This document shows positions 9,371 to 17,178 of a stretch of DNA of 64,000 bases, piece by piece. Origin of the DNA: CAYJFQ01 sp964369955 (GTDB lineage Bacteria > Bacillota_I > Bacilli_A > Erysipelotrichales > Erysipelotrichaceae); the NCBI GenBank assembly GCA_964369955.1, contig CAYJFQ010000001.1:62001-126000 (forward strand). The letters are read 5' to 3'. How positions within the stretch are numbered: position 1 is the first letter of the stretch; every line of letters starts with the position of its first letter. The translations under genes and the position numbers were made by a program. The notes under the pieces were generated by a model. The model saw only the letters and a list, made by a program, of their open reading frames with translations. It did not search any database and had not been told where the DNA came from.

Positions 9371-9517
9371 ATAGAGAGTTAAGGTTTGGTGGAACTTAAC
9401 ATGATAATAATTAAGATATCACTTTGGAGTAGTTTATGACCGTCTTGTACGCGTTAAGTACTGTTACCATTACTAAGGTGGTAGAGCGTGAAAACGTCCT
9501 TAGATGGACGTTTTTTC
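9371..9517 (+). promoter_or_regulatory. T-box leader of ileS (isoleucine specifier)
   Basis: T-box leaders bind uncharged tRNA and choose antitermination over termination. The leader opens with the conserved AGAG region (9373-9378). An Ile codon ATC at 9418-9420, followed by A, is placed where the specifier is expected. A T-box-like segment AAGGTGGTAGAGCG (about 9475-9488) replaces the usual AGGGTGGNACCGCG, and a terminator stem AAAACGTCC/GGACGTTTT with a T run lies at about 9491-9516. Uncharged tRNA-Ile(GAU) should switch ileS on. The T-box core is more divergent than that before pheS. Confidence 0.85.
9491..9516 (+). terminator. Regulated terminator of the ileS T-box
   Basis: A 9-bp stem, AAAACGTCC with GGACGTTTT, encloses a 6-nt loop and is followed by six T. 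It is the default-off arm of the T-box; its 5' arm follows the T-box sequence directly. Confidence 0.85.
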
Positions 9518-9534
9518 TTTGTTTAGGAGGATAT

Positions 9535-12240
9535 ATGGATTACAAAGACACATTATTAATGCCAAAAACTGAATTTGAAATGAAAGCGAACTTGCCTACA
9601 AAAGAACCGGGTTATGTAAAGAGGTGGGAAGAAAATAACATTTACAACAAAATGTTAGAAGTGCATCAAGGAGAGCCGTTATACATATTGCATGATGGAC
9701 CACCGTATGCAAACGGTTCTTTACATGCTGGAACTGCAATGAATAGAGTTATTAAAGATTTCATTGTAAAAACACATGCAATGAATGGATTTCAAACACC
9801 ATTTTTCCCAGGTTGGGACACTCACGGATTACCAATTGAAAATGCTATTCAAAAATTAGGTCATAATCGTAAAGAAATGAGCAAACCTGATTTTAGAAAT
9901 TTATGTGAGGAGTTTGCAAGAACACAAATTGCTGATCAAAAATCTGTAATGAAAAGATTAGGTACTTTTGCCGATTTTGACAATCCTTATATAACATTAA
10001 ATAAAGAATTTGAAGCAAGGCAAATAAGATCTTTCGCAAAAATGGCTTGTGATGGTTTAATTTTTCAAGGATTAAAACCTGTTTACTGGTCATATGCAGC
10101 CGAGAGTGCTTGTGCTGAGAGTGAAATTGTATATATTGATAAGAAAGATCCAACTATTTTTGTTGCATTTGATGTAAAAGATGGAAAAGGAGTATTAAGT
10201 GATGCTAAGTTTGTTATCTGGACAACTACACCTTGGACAATTCCTGCAAACCTTGCAATCTGTTTAAATCCAAGGTTAGAGTATGCTTTAGTTAAAACTA
10301 ATAAAGGTAATTTAATTGTTGGAAGAGAGTTAGTGAAGACTTTAATGGAGAAATTTGAAATCCAAGAGTATAAGGTAGTTAACACTTATAAAGGTTCACA
10401 ACTTGAAGGTATTACAACAAAGCATCCACTTTATGACCGTGAATCTCTAATTATCCTAGGAGACCATGTTACTGCTGATGACGGTACTGGATGCGTTCAT
10501 ACTGCACCAGGACATGGAACTGATGATTTCTTTATCGGTCAAAAATATGGCTTAAAAGCTTATTGCCCTGTTGATGAAAAGGGATGTATGACAGAAGAAG
10601 CTGGAGAATTTCTAAAAGGTCAACATGTTGATGTTGCAAATAAGACAGTTACAACGAAATTGGACGAATTAGGACACTTGTTAAAGTTGGAGTTTGTAAC
10701 TCATAGTTACCCTCATGATGACAGAATGAAAAAACCTATAATCTTTAGAGCTACCGTTCAATGGTTTGCCTCAATTGATAAGATTAGAGAAAAGCTATTA
10801 GATCAAATTACTAATGTCAAATGGGAAAATCAATGGGGTGAAGCACGTCTTTATAATATGATCAAAGAAAGAGGTGATTGGTGCATTTCACGTCAAAGGG
10901 TTTGGGGTGTTCCAATCCCAATTATTTATGAAGATAAAAAACCTATGATTAATCACGAAATCTTTGAAAATATCGCAAAAATGTTTGAAGAAAAAGGTTC
11001 AAATGTTTGGTTTGAATTAGATGCTGAAGAATTACTACCTGCTGACTTTGTAAAAGATGGTTGTGAGTACACTAAAGAAACAGATATTATGGATGTTTGG
11101 TTTGACTCTGGAAGCTCATTTAATGAATTATCAGCAAGAGGACTACCTTATCCTTGTGATATCTATTTTGAAGGACAGGACCAATATCGTGGTTGGTTTA
11201 ATTCTTCATTGATTGTTGCGACTGCTACAACGGGAGTGGCACCATATAAGAGTGTACTAAGCCATGGTTATGTTAATGATGCCAAAGGTTTTAAAATGAG
11301 CAAATCAGTTGGTAATGTTGTTAATCCAATGGACATCATGAATAAAAATGGGGCTGATGTTTTTAGGTATTGGGCAGCTTCAGTAGATTTTAAGCAAGAT
11401 ATGCGAATCGGTGATGATATGATTAAACAAATATCAGATAATTATCGCAAAGTACGTAATTACTTTAGATTCATGTTAGGTAATATTAATCCATCAGATT
11501 TCAATTATCAAAATGACCTTGTTGACTATCAAAACTTAGAAAAAGTAGATAAATACTTGTTAGTTAAGTTAAATAAAATTAATAGTGATGTTAAAGAAAG
11601 TTACATGAAATACAATTATTTAGAAGCTACTTCAAATTTATTTACTTTTATGACAAATATTTTAAGTGCTTTCTATCTCGATTTTACAAAAGATATACTT
11701 TATATCGAAAAGAAAGATGCACTAAGAAGAAGACAAGTTCAAACAGTTTTATACCATTGCGTAAACACTTTAAGTAGATTATGGGCGCCTATTTTGTCAT
11801 TCACAATGGAAGAGATTTGGGATACTTTTGGTAAAAATCAAAGCGAATCTATTTTCTTGCAATCATTTATGGAGGATAATAATTTAACACAAGAACAATT
11901 AGTTAAAGACTTTGAAAGATTTACTTTAATTAAAGCAGATGTTTTCAAAGCCTTAGAAGACGCACGTGAAGAAAAAGTAATTGGTAAGTCATTAGAAGCT
12001 AAAGTTAAGTTAAATCTTAGTAATGAAGATAAAGAGTTGTTAGAACAACTTTTCACTAACATTCCACAAATGTTTATTGTTTCCCAACTTGAATTCACAG
12101 GTGAAACTTTAAAACAATATGATATTTGTCAGGTTGAAGTAGAAAAAGCTACTGGTGAAGTGTGTCCTAGATGTTGGAACATTAGCATTAATGACAATCC
12201 TGACCATTTATGTCCTAGATGTCATGAAATTTTAAGTTAA
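9535..12240 (+). CDS. ileS: Isoleucyl-tRNA synthetase
   Basis: This class I synthetase charges tRNA-Ile. The ATG at 9535, just after AGGAGG (9525-9530), is the start, giving 901 residues. The frame is also open upstream to 9436, but that stretch is the T-box leader and terminator and cannot be coding. Class I signatures are present: a HIGH-type motif near residue 57 (PYANGSLHAGTAMN) and KMSKS near 588 (GFKMSKSVGN). A large CP1 editing domain lies between (TTPWTIPANLA; GTGCVHTAPGHGTDDF). At the C-terminus CPRCWN...CPRCHE forms the zinc-binding pair of bacterial-type IleRS. Confidence 0.97.
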   Translation: MDYKDTLLMPKTEFEMKANLPTKEPGYVKRWEENNIYNKMLEVHQGEPLYILHDGPPYANGSLHAGTAMNRVIKDFIVKTHAMNGFQTPFFPGWDTHGLPIENAIQKLGHNRKEMSKPDFRNLCEEFARTQIADQKSVMKRLGTFADFDNPYITLNKEFEARQIRSFAKMACDGLIFQGLKPVYWSYAAESACAESEIVYIDKKDPTIFVAFDVKDGKGVLSDAKFVIWTTTPWTIPANLAICLNPRLEYALVKTNKGNLIVGRELVKTLMEKFEIQEYKVVNTYKGSQLEGITTKHPLYDRESLIILGDHVTADDGTGCVHTAPGHGTDDFFIGQKYGLKAYCPVDEKGCMTEEAGEFLKGQHVDVANKTVTTKLDELGHLLKLEFVTHSYPHDDRMKKPIIFRATVQWFASIDKIREKLLDQITNVKWENQWGEARLYNMIKERGDWCISRQRVWGVPIPIIYEDKKPMINHEIFENIAKMFEEKGSNVWFELDAEELLPADFVKDGCEYTKETDIMDVWFDSGSSFNELSARGLPYPCDIYFEGQDQYRGWFNSSLIVATATTGVAPYKSVLSHGYVNDAKGFKMSKSVGNVVNPMDIMNKNGADVFRYWAASVDFKQDMRIGDDMIKQISDNYRKVRNYFRFMLGNINPSDFNYQNDLVDYQNLEKVDKYLLVKLNKINSDVKESYMKYNYLEATSNLFTFMTNILSAFYLDFTKDILYIEKKDALRRRQVQTVLYHCVNTLSRLWAPILSFTMEEIWDTFGKNQSESIFLQSFMEDNNLTQEQLVKDFERFTLIKADVFKALEDAREEKVIGKSLEAKVKLNLSNEDKELLEQLFTNIPQMFIVSQLEFTGETLKQYDICQVEVEKATGEVCPRCWNISINDNPDHLCPRCHEILS

Positions 12241-12261
12241 TATTATTTTAGTGTAAATCAT

Positions 12262-12290
12262 TTGCAACAATTAATCATTTATTATATATT
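12262..12290 (+). promoter_or_regulatory. Predicted promoter of the flavodoxin lipoprotein gene
   Basis: TTGCAA (12262-12267), an exact 17-nt spacer and TATATT (12285-12290) lie 27 nt before the start codon. Confidence 0.65.
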
Positions 12291-12317
12291 GTAAGTGTGT
12301 TAATAAAGGAGATAAAA

Positions 12318-12842
12318 ATGAAAAAAATTATCAGTGTATTATTACTAATTTTGTTAAGCATTAGTTTAGTAGGGTGTACTAGTGAAACAACTGCTGAAAA
12401 GAATCTAGTTGTTTACTATTCGTTAACAGGAACAACTGTTAAACTTGCGGAAAGACTTGTAGAAGAACTTGATGCAGATGTATTAGTTCTTGATGTAGTT
12501 GATCAATATCCAACTGATGAAGATGAATTAAATGCGTTAGTTGAAACTCAAAGAGAAGAAGGATTACCTGCTTTAGTTGAATATGATTTTGATGCTAGTG
12601 CATATGATAATATTTATGTTGGCGGTCCAGTATGGAACGGATTTGCAGCTAATCCATTACAAACATTCTTAGATACAGCTGATTTTGCTGGTAAAAATGT
12701 TTATGGTTTCTACACATTTGGTGGTTTTCCAGGTGACTACGTAACTAACTTTAGCGGTCTTGTTAAAAACGGAACTGTAAAAGGGATGTTAGGTGTTAGC
12801 GCTGCTGATGTTGATACTGCAGAACTTACATTTGTTGAATAA
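12318..12842 (+). CDS. Flavodoxin-fold lipoprotein
   Basis: This is a predicted FMN-binding electron carrier anchored outside the membrane. The ATG at 12318 follows AAAGGAG (12305-12311); an upstream in-frame GTG at 12297 would place that ribosome site inside the protein. The 174-residue product starts with Lys residues, a hydrophobic segment and a lipobox LVGC, with the lipid-bearing Cys at residue 20. The mature part looks like flavodoxin: YYSLTGTTVKLAE gives the FMN phosphate loop, GGPVWNGFAANPLQTFL a ring-binding loop and YGFYTFGGFPGDY another. Most flavodoxins are cytoplasmic, so the export signal is unusual. It may take part in extracellular flavin-based electron transfer, but no partner gene is adjacent. 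It has its own promoter and terminator. Confidence 0.85.
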   Translation: MKKIISVLLLILLSISLVGCTSETTAEKNLVVYYSLTGTTVKLAERLVEELDADVLVLDVVDQYPTDEDELNALVETQREEGLPALVEYDFDASAYDNIYVGGPVWNGFAANPLQTFLDTADFAGKNVYGFYTFGGFPGDYVTNFSGLVKNGTVKGMLGVSAADVDTAELTFVE

Positions 12843-12860
12843 TTAGTAGATACAAAAGAT

Positions 12861-12895
12861 AAAGACTGATAACTTGAAGTTATCAGTCTTTTTTA
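12861..12895 (+). terminator. Terminator between the flavodoxin gene and msrA
   Basis: AAAGACTGATAACTT pairs perfectly around a short GAAG turn with its complement and is followed by TTTTTT. It sits between two convergent genes and could also stop msrA transcripts, though the T run on that strand is interrupted. Confidence 0.9.
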
Positions 12896-12919
12896 TTTTT
12901 TAAATTGTTTAATAATTAA

Positions 12920-13426
12920 TTATCTCACTGAATCAATTAACTCTTTACTAATGTGACAATATCCATTTGGATTTTTATCTAAGTAATCCTGATGATGTTC
13001 TTCAGCTTTACAGTAATTTAATAGCGGTAAGCATTCTACAACTATTTTAGATCTATATTTGTTTTGTAATTCTTTTAATGATTGTCTTATTGTTAGGATA
13101 TCAGATTCATTTATATAGTAGATTCCAGTTCTGTATTGTTGTCCAATATCGTTACCTTGTTTATTTAGTGATGTAGGGTCTATAACTTGATAATAGTATT
13201 CTAACAACTTCTCAAGATTAATAATGTTATTATCGTAAATTATCTTTACAACTTCTGCATGATTAGTTAGATTATCACAGACTGCTTGATAGTCAGTTTC
13301 TTCACAATTTCCATTCGCATAACCAACCTCGGTATCTATAACTCCGATTATATTCTTAAAGTAACTTTGAGTACCCCAGAAGCATCCTCCAGCTAATACA
13401 ATTTCTTTAATATTAATAGGTGTCAT
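12920..13426 (-). CDS. msrA: Peptide methionine-S-sulfoxide reductase MsrA
   Basis: MsrA repairs oxidised methionine (S-epimer). The 168-residue protein carries the catalytic signature GCFWG near residue 15, the conserved EVGYANG segment and QYRTGIYY, all standard MsrA features. The start codon overlaps the end of deoC by 14 nt and has no strong ribosome site, so it is probably translated by coupling. No msrB is adjacent or fused. The pairing with deoC has no obvious metabolic logic. Confidence 0.95.
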   Translation of the reverse strand: MTPINIKEIVLAGGCFWGTQSYFKNIIGVIDTEVGYANGNCEETDYQAVCDNLTNHAEVVKIIYDNNIINLEKLLEYYYQVIDPTSLNKQGNDIGQQYRTGIYYINESDILTIRQSLKELQNKYRSKIVVECLPLLNYCKAEEHHQDYLDKNPNGYCHISKELIDSVR

Positions 13427-14147
13427 TATTGTCAGTTGAACAAGCTGATCCTTCTAAAATTAATGGTGTTGATTTATAACCAACTCCCATTCTATCAATA
13501 CCCATATCTACTAAATTTAAGAAATGTTCTCTAGTTCTAATACCGCCTGAACCTTTAATTTTGATTTGATCTTTAACAATAGCTTGAATAGTTTCGATCA
13601 TTTCAATTGTTGCGCCATTTGATGGTACGCCAGTAATAAATCCAGTTGAAGTTTTCACAAAATCCGCTTTTGCGTTAATTACACATTGTGTAGCTTTTTC
13701 AACTTCTTCTTTAGTCAGAGCATCAGTCTCTAGAATTACTTTTAAAATAACTCCATATTTATGACAAACTTCAGCAATTAAACGAATTTCTTCTTCTACC
13801 TCTTTGTACATGCCACTTCTAATCCATCCAAAGTTTGCGACCATATCTAATTCTGGTACACCTTTTTTACAATATTCCTCAGTTTCAAATAACTTAACTG
13901 CAGTTGTGTTAACTCCTTGTGGAAATCCTATGCATGCGGCTACAATTGTATTTGTACCTTTAGTTAATTCTAAAGCAAGATCTATCATACTCCCTTGTAC
14001 GCAGACAGCTTTACAATTATATTTAATTCCCTCATTAATAATATCAGTAGCTTCTTGAATACTAAATTCAGGTTTTAATACTGAGTGGTCAATGTAACTT
14101 GCTAGTTCATTTGCGCTCATTTCAATAGCTTTTTTATTTGGTTTCAT
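13413..14147 (-). CDS. deoC: Deoxyribose-phosphate aldolase
   Basis: DeoC cleaves 2-deoxyribose-5-phosphate to glyceraldehyde-3-phosphate and acetaldehyde, allowing deoxynucleosides to be used as carbon. The 244-residue TIM-barrel protein has the Schiff-base Lys in ADFVKTSTGF and the second catalytic Lys in IKGSGGIRT, with the early motif YIDHSVLKP. GGGGAGA precedes the ATG by 4 nt. It is divergent from manA; the 119-nt gap must hold both promoters. Other deo genes are not in the window. Confidence 0.96.
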   Translation of the reverse strand: MKPNKKAIEMSANELASYIDHSVLKPEFSIQEATDIINEGIKYNCKAVCVQGSMIDLALELTKGTNTIVAACIGFPQGVNTTAVKLFETEEYCKKGVPELDMVANFGWIRSGMYKEVEEEIRLIAEVCHKYGVILKVILETDALTKEEVEKATQCVINAKADFVKTSTGFITGVPSNGATIEMIETIQAIVKDQIKIKGSGGIRTREHFLNLVDMGIDRMGVGYKSTPLILEGSACSTDNNDTY

Positions 14148-14266
14148 TTTATGTCTCCCCTATATTTTAATTATAACTAATAATTTTGATTAAATATATT
14201 ATATCTTTATAAATATACTAAAATAGTGCTAAAATATATAAGTAAAAATGAAATGGTGGAATAATT

Positions 14267-15130
14267 ATGATTTATAAAGTAAAGTCACAATACAAAGATT
14301 ATCTGTGGGGTGGAACAAATTTGAAGGATAAGTATAATGTAAAAACAGACTTAACTATAGTTGCAGAAGCCTGGCTTTTTTCAACTCATAAGGATGGTAA
14401 TGACTCTAAACTTGTTGAAATAGTTAATAATGCTCCTTATTTAACAAAAGTTCTTGATTCAAAAGAAGCGCTTTCTGTTCAAGTTCATCCACATGATGAA
14501 ATGGCTAATATTTTAGAGAATGATAATGGAAAAAGCGAAGTTTGGTATATTCTTGACCACCAACCAGGAGCTTTTATTTATTTAGGGTTAAATCAAGTAA
14601 CAACAAAAGAAGTATTACAACAAGCTATTGAAAATGGTAATTTAACTGATTATTTAAATAAGATTGAAGTTAAAAAAGGTGACTTCTTTTATATTGAAGC
14701 TGGAACTATTCATGCTTTAGGAGCCGGTATTACCGCTTTAGAAGTTCAACAATCTTCAAATTCAACTTATCGTCTATATGACTATAAAAGAGTTGGAGCA
14801 GATGGATTAGAAAGAGAATTGCATTTAGAAAAAGGGTTGAATGCCATTGATTATAGTAAGATTAATTTAACCAGTGATAAGTTAGTTAAAATTGATGATA
14901 ACAGTCAGTTATTAATTGATTGCCCTTATTTTAGAGTTGTTAAGTATAATATTTCAAAGAATACAACTTTAAGTTTTAATAAAGATAAAGTGAATTCTAT
15001 TGTAGTGCTAAGTGGTGATGGAATGATTGAAAATAACTCTCTAGAGATTTTAGACACTTATTTAATTACTGATGAATCCTTAGAAATTAAAACTGATTCT
15101 AATTTAGAATTCGTAGTGGTTGAGAAATAA
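14267..15130 (+). CDS. manA: Mannose-6-phosphate isomerase, class I
   Basis: This zinc enzyme interconverts mannose-6-phosphate and fructose-6-phosphate. The 287-residue length fits the short Firmicutes class I form. Likely zinc ligands are in QVHPHDEMA, the Glu of GKSEVWYIL and the His of AGTIHALGAG; the YRLYDYKR segment holds the catalytic Arg region. GGTGGA precedes the ATG by about 7 nt. The SpoU methyltransferase gene begins 3 nt after the stop, so they share a transcript. Confidence 0.94.
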   Translation: MIYKVKSQYKDYLWGGTNLKDKYNVKTDLTIVAEAWLFSTHKDGNDSKLVEIVNNAPYLTKVLDSKEALSVQVHPHDEMANILENDNGKSEVWYILDHQPGAFIYLGLNQVTTKEVLQQAIENGNLTDYLNKIEVKKGDFFYIEAGTIHALGAGITALEVQQSSNSTYRLYDYKRVGADGLERELHLEKGLNAIDYSKINLTSDKLVKIDDNSQLLIDCPYFRVVKYNISKNTTLSFNKDKVNSIVVLSGDGMIENNSLEILDTYLITDESLEIKTDSNLEFVVVEK

Positions 15131-15133
15131 ATA

Positions 15134-15865
15134 ATGTTAATTACCTCTATAAATAATGAACAAGTAAAAAAATGGACTAAATTACAACAATCAAAATATC
15201 GTAAAGAGTTTGAATCTTTTATTGTGGAAGGTGAACATTTAATTGTTGAGGCTTGTAAAGCCGGAATTGTATCAGAGTTAATTATTTTAGCTGGTTATGA
15301 TTATAAATTACCAGGAATTGCTTGTACATATGTTTCTAAAGAGGTGATGAAAAAGATATCGACAAATATATCGTTAAATAATATAGTTGCAGTTTGTCGA
15401 TTTATCACAAATGATAACAATGAACTATCAAATAAAATAGTGGTTCTTGAAAACCTTCAAGATCCTAGTAATGTTGGAGCTATTTTAAGAGTATCTTTAG
15501 CTTTGGGTTATAACACTGTTTTGATTTCTGATCATAGTGTTGATATTTATAATCCAAAGTTAATTAAAGCTACTCAGGGAGCTATTTTTAAATTAAATAT
15601 CATAAGAGATGATGTTTTAGAATGTTTGTTAGATTTAAAACAAAAGCAATATCAGATAATTTCAACAGACCTTAAAGCAGAAAATAGTCTTGAAGATATT
15701 AAAAAGAACGATAAATTCTGTTTAGTATTTGGTAATGAAGGTTCTGGAGTTAGTGAAGAAGTGCTAAAGATATCAGATCTTACTTTTAAAATTAAAATGG
15801 ACAATGGTTTTGATTCTTTAAATGTCTTAAGTGCTGCTAGTATATGTTTATATCAATTAAAGTAA
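15134..15865 (+). CDS. TrmH/SpoU-family RNA 2'-O-methyltransferase (YsgA-like)
   Basis: A SPOUT-class enzyme that probably methylates ribose in rRNA; the exact site cannot be read from sequence. The 243-residue protein has an N-terminal substrate-binding domain (LITSINNEQVKKW...FIVEGEHL). The trefoil-knot catalytic domain carries motif 1 (LENLQDPSNVGAILR), motif 2 (LVFGNEGSGVS) and motif 3 (DSLNVLSAASICLYQL). A ysgA-type methyltransferase directly before pheS is the Bacillus arrangement. It lies 3 nt after manA and ends just before the pheS promoter. Confidence 0.92.
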   Translation: MLITSINNEQVKKWTKLQQSKYRKEFESFIVEGEHLIVEACKAGIVSELIILAGYDYKLPGIACTYVSKEVMKKISTNISLNNIVAVCRFITNDNNELSNKIVVLENLQDPSNVGAILRVSLALGYNTVLISDHSVDIYNPKLIKATQGAIFKLNIIRDDVLECLLDLKQKQYQIISTDLKAENSLEDIKKNDKFCLVFGNEGSGVSEEVLKISDLTFKIKMDNGFDSLNVLSAASICLYQLK

Positions 15866-15872
15866 TTAAGAC

Positions 15873-15900
15873 TTAACTTTTAGAAAAACTATGTTATAAT
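15873..15900 (+). promoter_or_regulatory. Promoter of the pheST T-box transcript
   Basis: TTAACT (15873-15878), a 16-nt spacer and a consensus TATAAT (15895-15900) precede the pheS T-box leader. Confidence 0.65.
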
Positions 15901-15906
15901 ATTTCA

Positions 15907-16117
15907 GTAAATCTATGATTAAAGAATAGTAAATTATATGAAATCTAAAGAGAGAGTACGGTTGGTGTGAGTGCTTGTTGGATGTAATTGAATTCACTTT
16001 ATAGGAGAGGTTAATAGCTTACGTTTGGTTTGCGTTAAAAACTTAGAGTGTGTTTATTTTAATAAACAAATCAGGATGGTACCGCGATAATTCGTTTCTG
16101 AATGTCGTGGTTTTTTT
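15907..16117 (+). promoter_or_regulatory. T-box leader of pheST (phenylalanine specifier)
   Basis: This is a classical T-box. The AGAGAGTACGG stem-I start is at about 15950. The Phe codon TTC at 15993-15995, followed by A, is the specifier. AGGATGGTACCGCG (16073-16086) is nearly the textbook T-box. The competing terminator follows at 16080-16117. Uncharged tRNA-Phe should stabilise the antiterminator and raise pheST expression. Confidence 0.94.
16080..16117 (+). terminator. Regulated terminator of the pheST T-box
   Basis: ACCGCGA and ATTC on the 5' side pair with GAAT and TCGTGGT on the 3' side, followed by seven T. The 5' arm shares the T-box sequence, as expected for a switch. Confidence 0.88.
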
Positions 16118-16135
16118 ATTTGATAAGGAGAAGAT

Positions 16136-17167
16136 ATGGATTTAATTAAATTAAAAAATGATTATCTTAAGATGTTAGATGAAGCTCAAACAATAATTGA
16201 TGTTGAGAAACTTAAAACTAATATTTTAGGGAAAAAAGGTGAAATTGCGGGTTTGATGACACAAATGCGCGAAATGTCAGTTGAAGAAAAGAAAGAATTT
16301 GGAAAGACAGTTAATCTACTTAAAAATGAACTTGAATTGCGATTAGTAGAAAAAATGAATGAAGTAGTTGAGAAATCAATTATCGAGAAAATGAGTGGTG
16401 AAGCGATAGATATTACATTGCCAGGTATTAAGCCTCAAAATGGTTCATTGCATCCATTAAGCTATATCATTAAAGAAATGGAAGATCTATTTGTTTCTAT
16501 GGGATATAGTGTTGCGGAAAATACTGAAGTTGAACTAGATTTATATAACTTTGAAAGAGCTAATATTCCAGCTAATCATCCTGCACGTGATATGCAAGAT
16601 ACTTTCTATGTTGATGTTAATCGATTATTGAGAACTCATACTACTGCTGTTCAAACTAGAGTTTTAGAAGAAGAGAGTAATAATCTTCCAATCAAGGTTA
16701 TTTGTCCAGGGAAGACTTATCGTCGTGATGATGATGATGCTACTCACAGTCATCAGTTTATTCAATGTGAAGGACTTGTTGTCGCAGAGGGTATTAGTCT
16801 TGGAGATTTAAAAGGAACATTAGAAGTATTGGCAAAAAGAATGTTTGGTGAGAGTCGTGAGATTAGATTTAGACCTAGTTATTTCCAATTTACTGAGCCT
16901 TCAGTTGAAGTAGATGTTACTTGTTTTAACTGTAATGGTAAAGGTTGTAATATTTGTAAGAAAACTGGTTGGATTGAGATATTGGGAGCTGGTATGGTGC
17001 ATCCTAAAGTACTTGAGATGGCTGGTATTGATTCAAAAAAATATAGTGGATTTGCGTTTGGAGTTGGTGTTGAAAGAGTAGCAATGATTAAATATGGTGT
17101 AGATGATATTCGTAACTTCTATTTAAATGATGTTAGATTCTTAAAACAGTTCACGAGATTTGAGTAG
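16136..17167 (+). CDS. pheS: Phenylalanyl-tRNA synthetase alpha subunit
   Basis: PheS is the catalytic subunit of the (alpha-beta)2 class II synthetase. It has 343 residues, the usual size. An N-terminal coiled coil (about 1-85) binds tRNA-Phe. The class II core has motif 2 in the region LRTHTTAVQTR...GKTYRRDDDDATH and motif 3 in FGVGVERVAMIKYG. CFNCNGKGCNICKKTGW is a Cys-rich insertion common in Gram-positive PheS. AAGGAG lies 6 nt before the ATG. pheT follows 11 nt later. Confidence 0.97.
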   Translation: MDLIKLKNDYLKMLDEAQTIIDVEKLKTNILGKKGEIAGLMTQMREMSVEEKKEFGKTVNLLKNELELRLVEKMNEVVEKSIIEKMSGEAIDITLPGIKPQNGSLHPLSYIIKEMEDLFVSMGYSVAENTEVELDLYNFERANIPANHPARDMQDTFYVDVNRLLRTHTTAVQTRVLEEESNNLPIKVICPGKTYRRDDDDATHSHQFIQCEGLVVAEGISLGDLKGTLEVLAKRMFGESREIRFRPSYFQFTEPSVEVDVTCFNCNGKGCNICKKTGWIEILGAGMVHPKVLEMAGIDSKKYSGFAFGVGVERVAMIKYGVDDIRNFYLNDVRFLKQFTRFE

Positions 17168-17178
17168 GGGAGAATAAA

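Noticed and set aside
9436..9534. An in-frame N-terminal extension of IleRS.
   Set aside because: It covers the T-box core, the terminator stem and its T run, and a strong AGGAGG lies just before the ATG at 9535.
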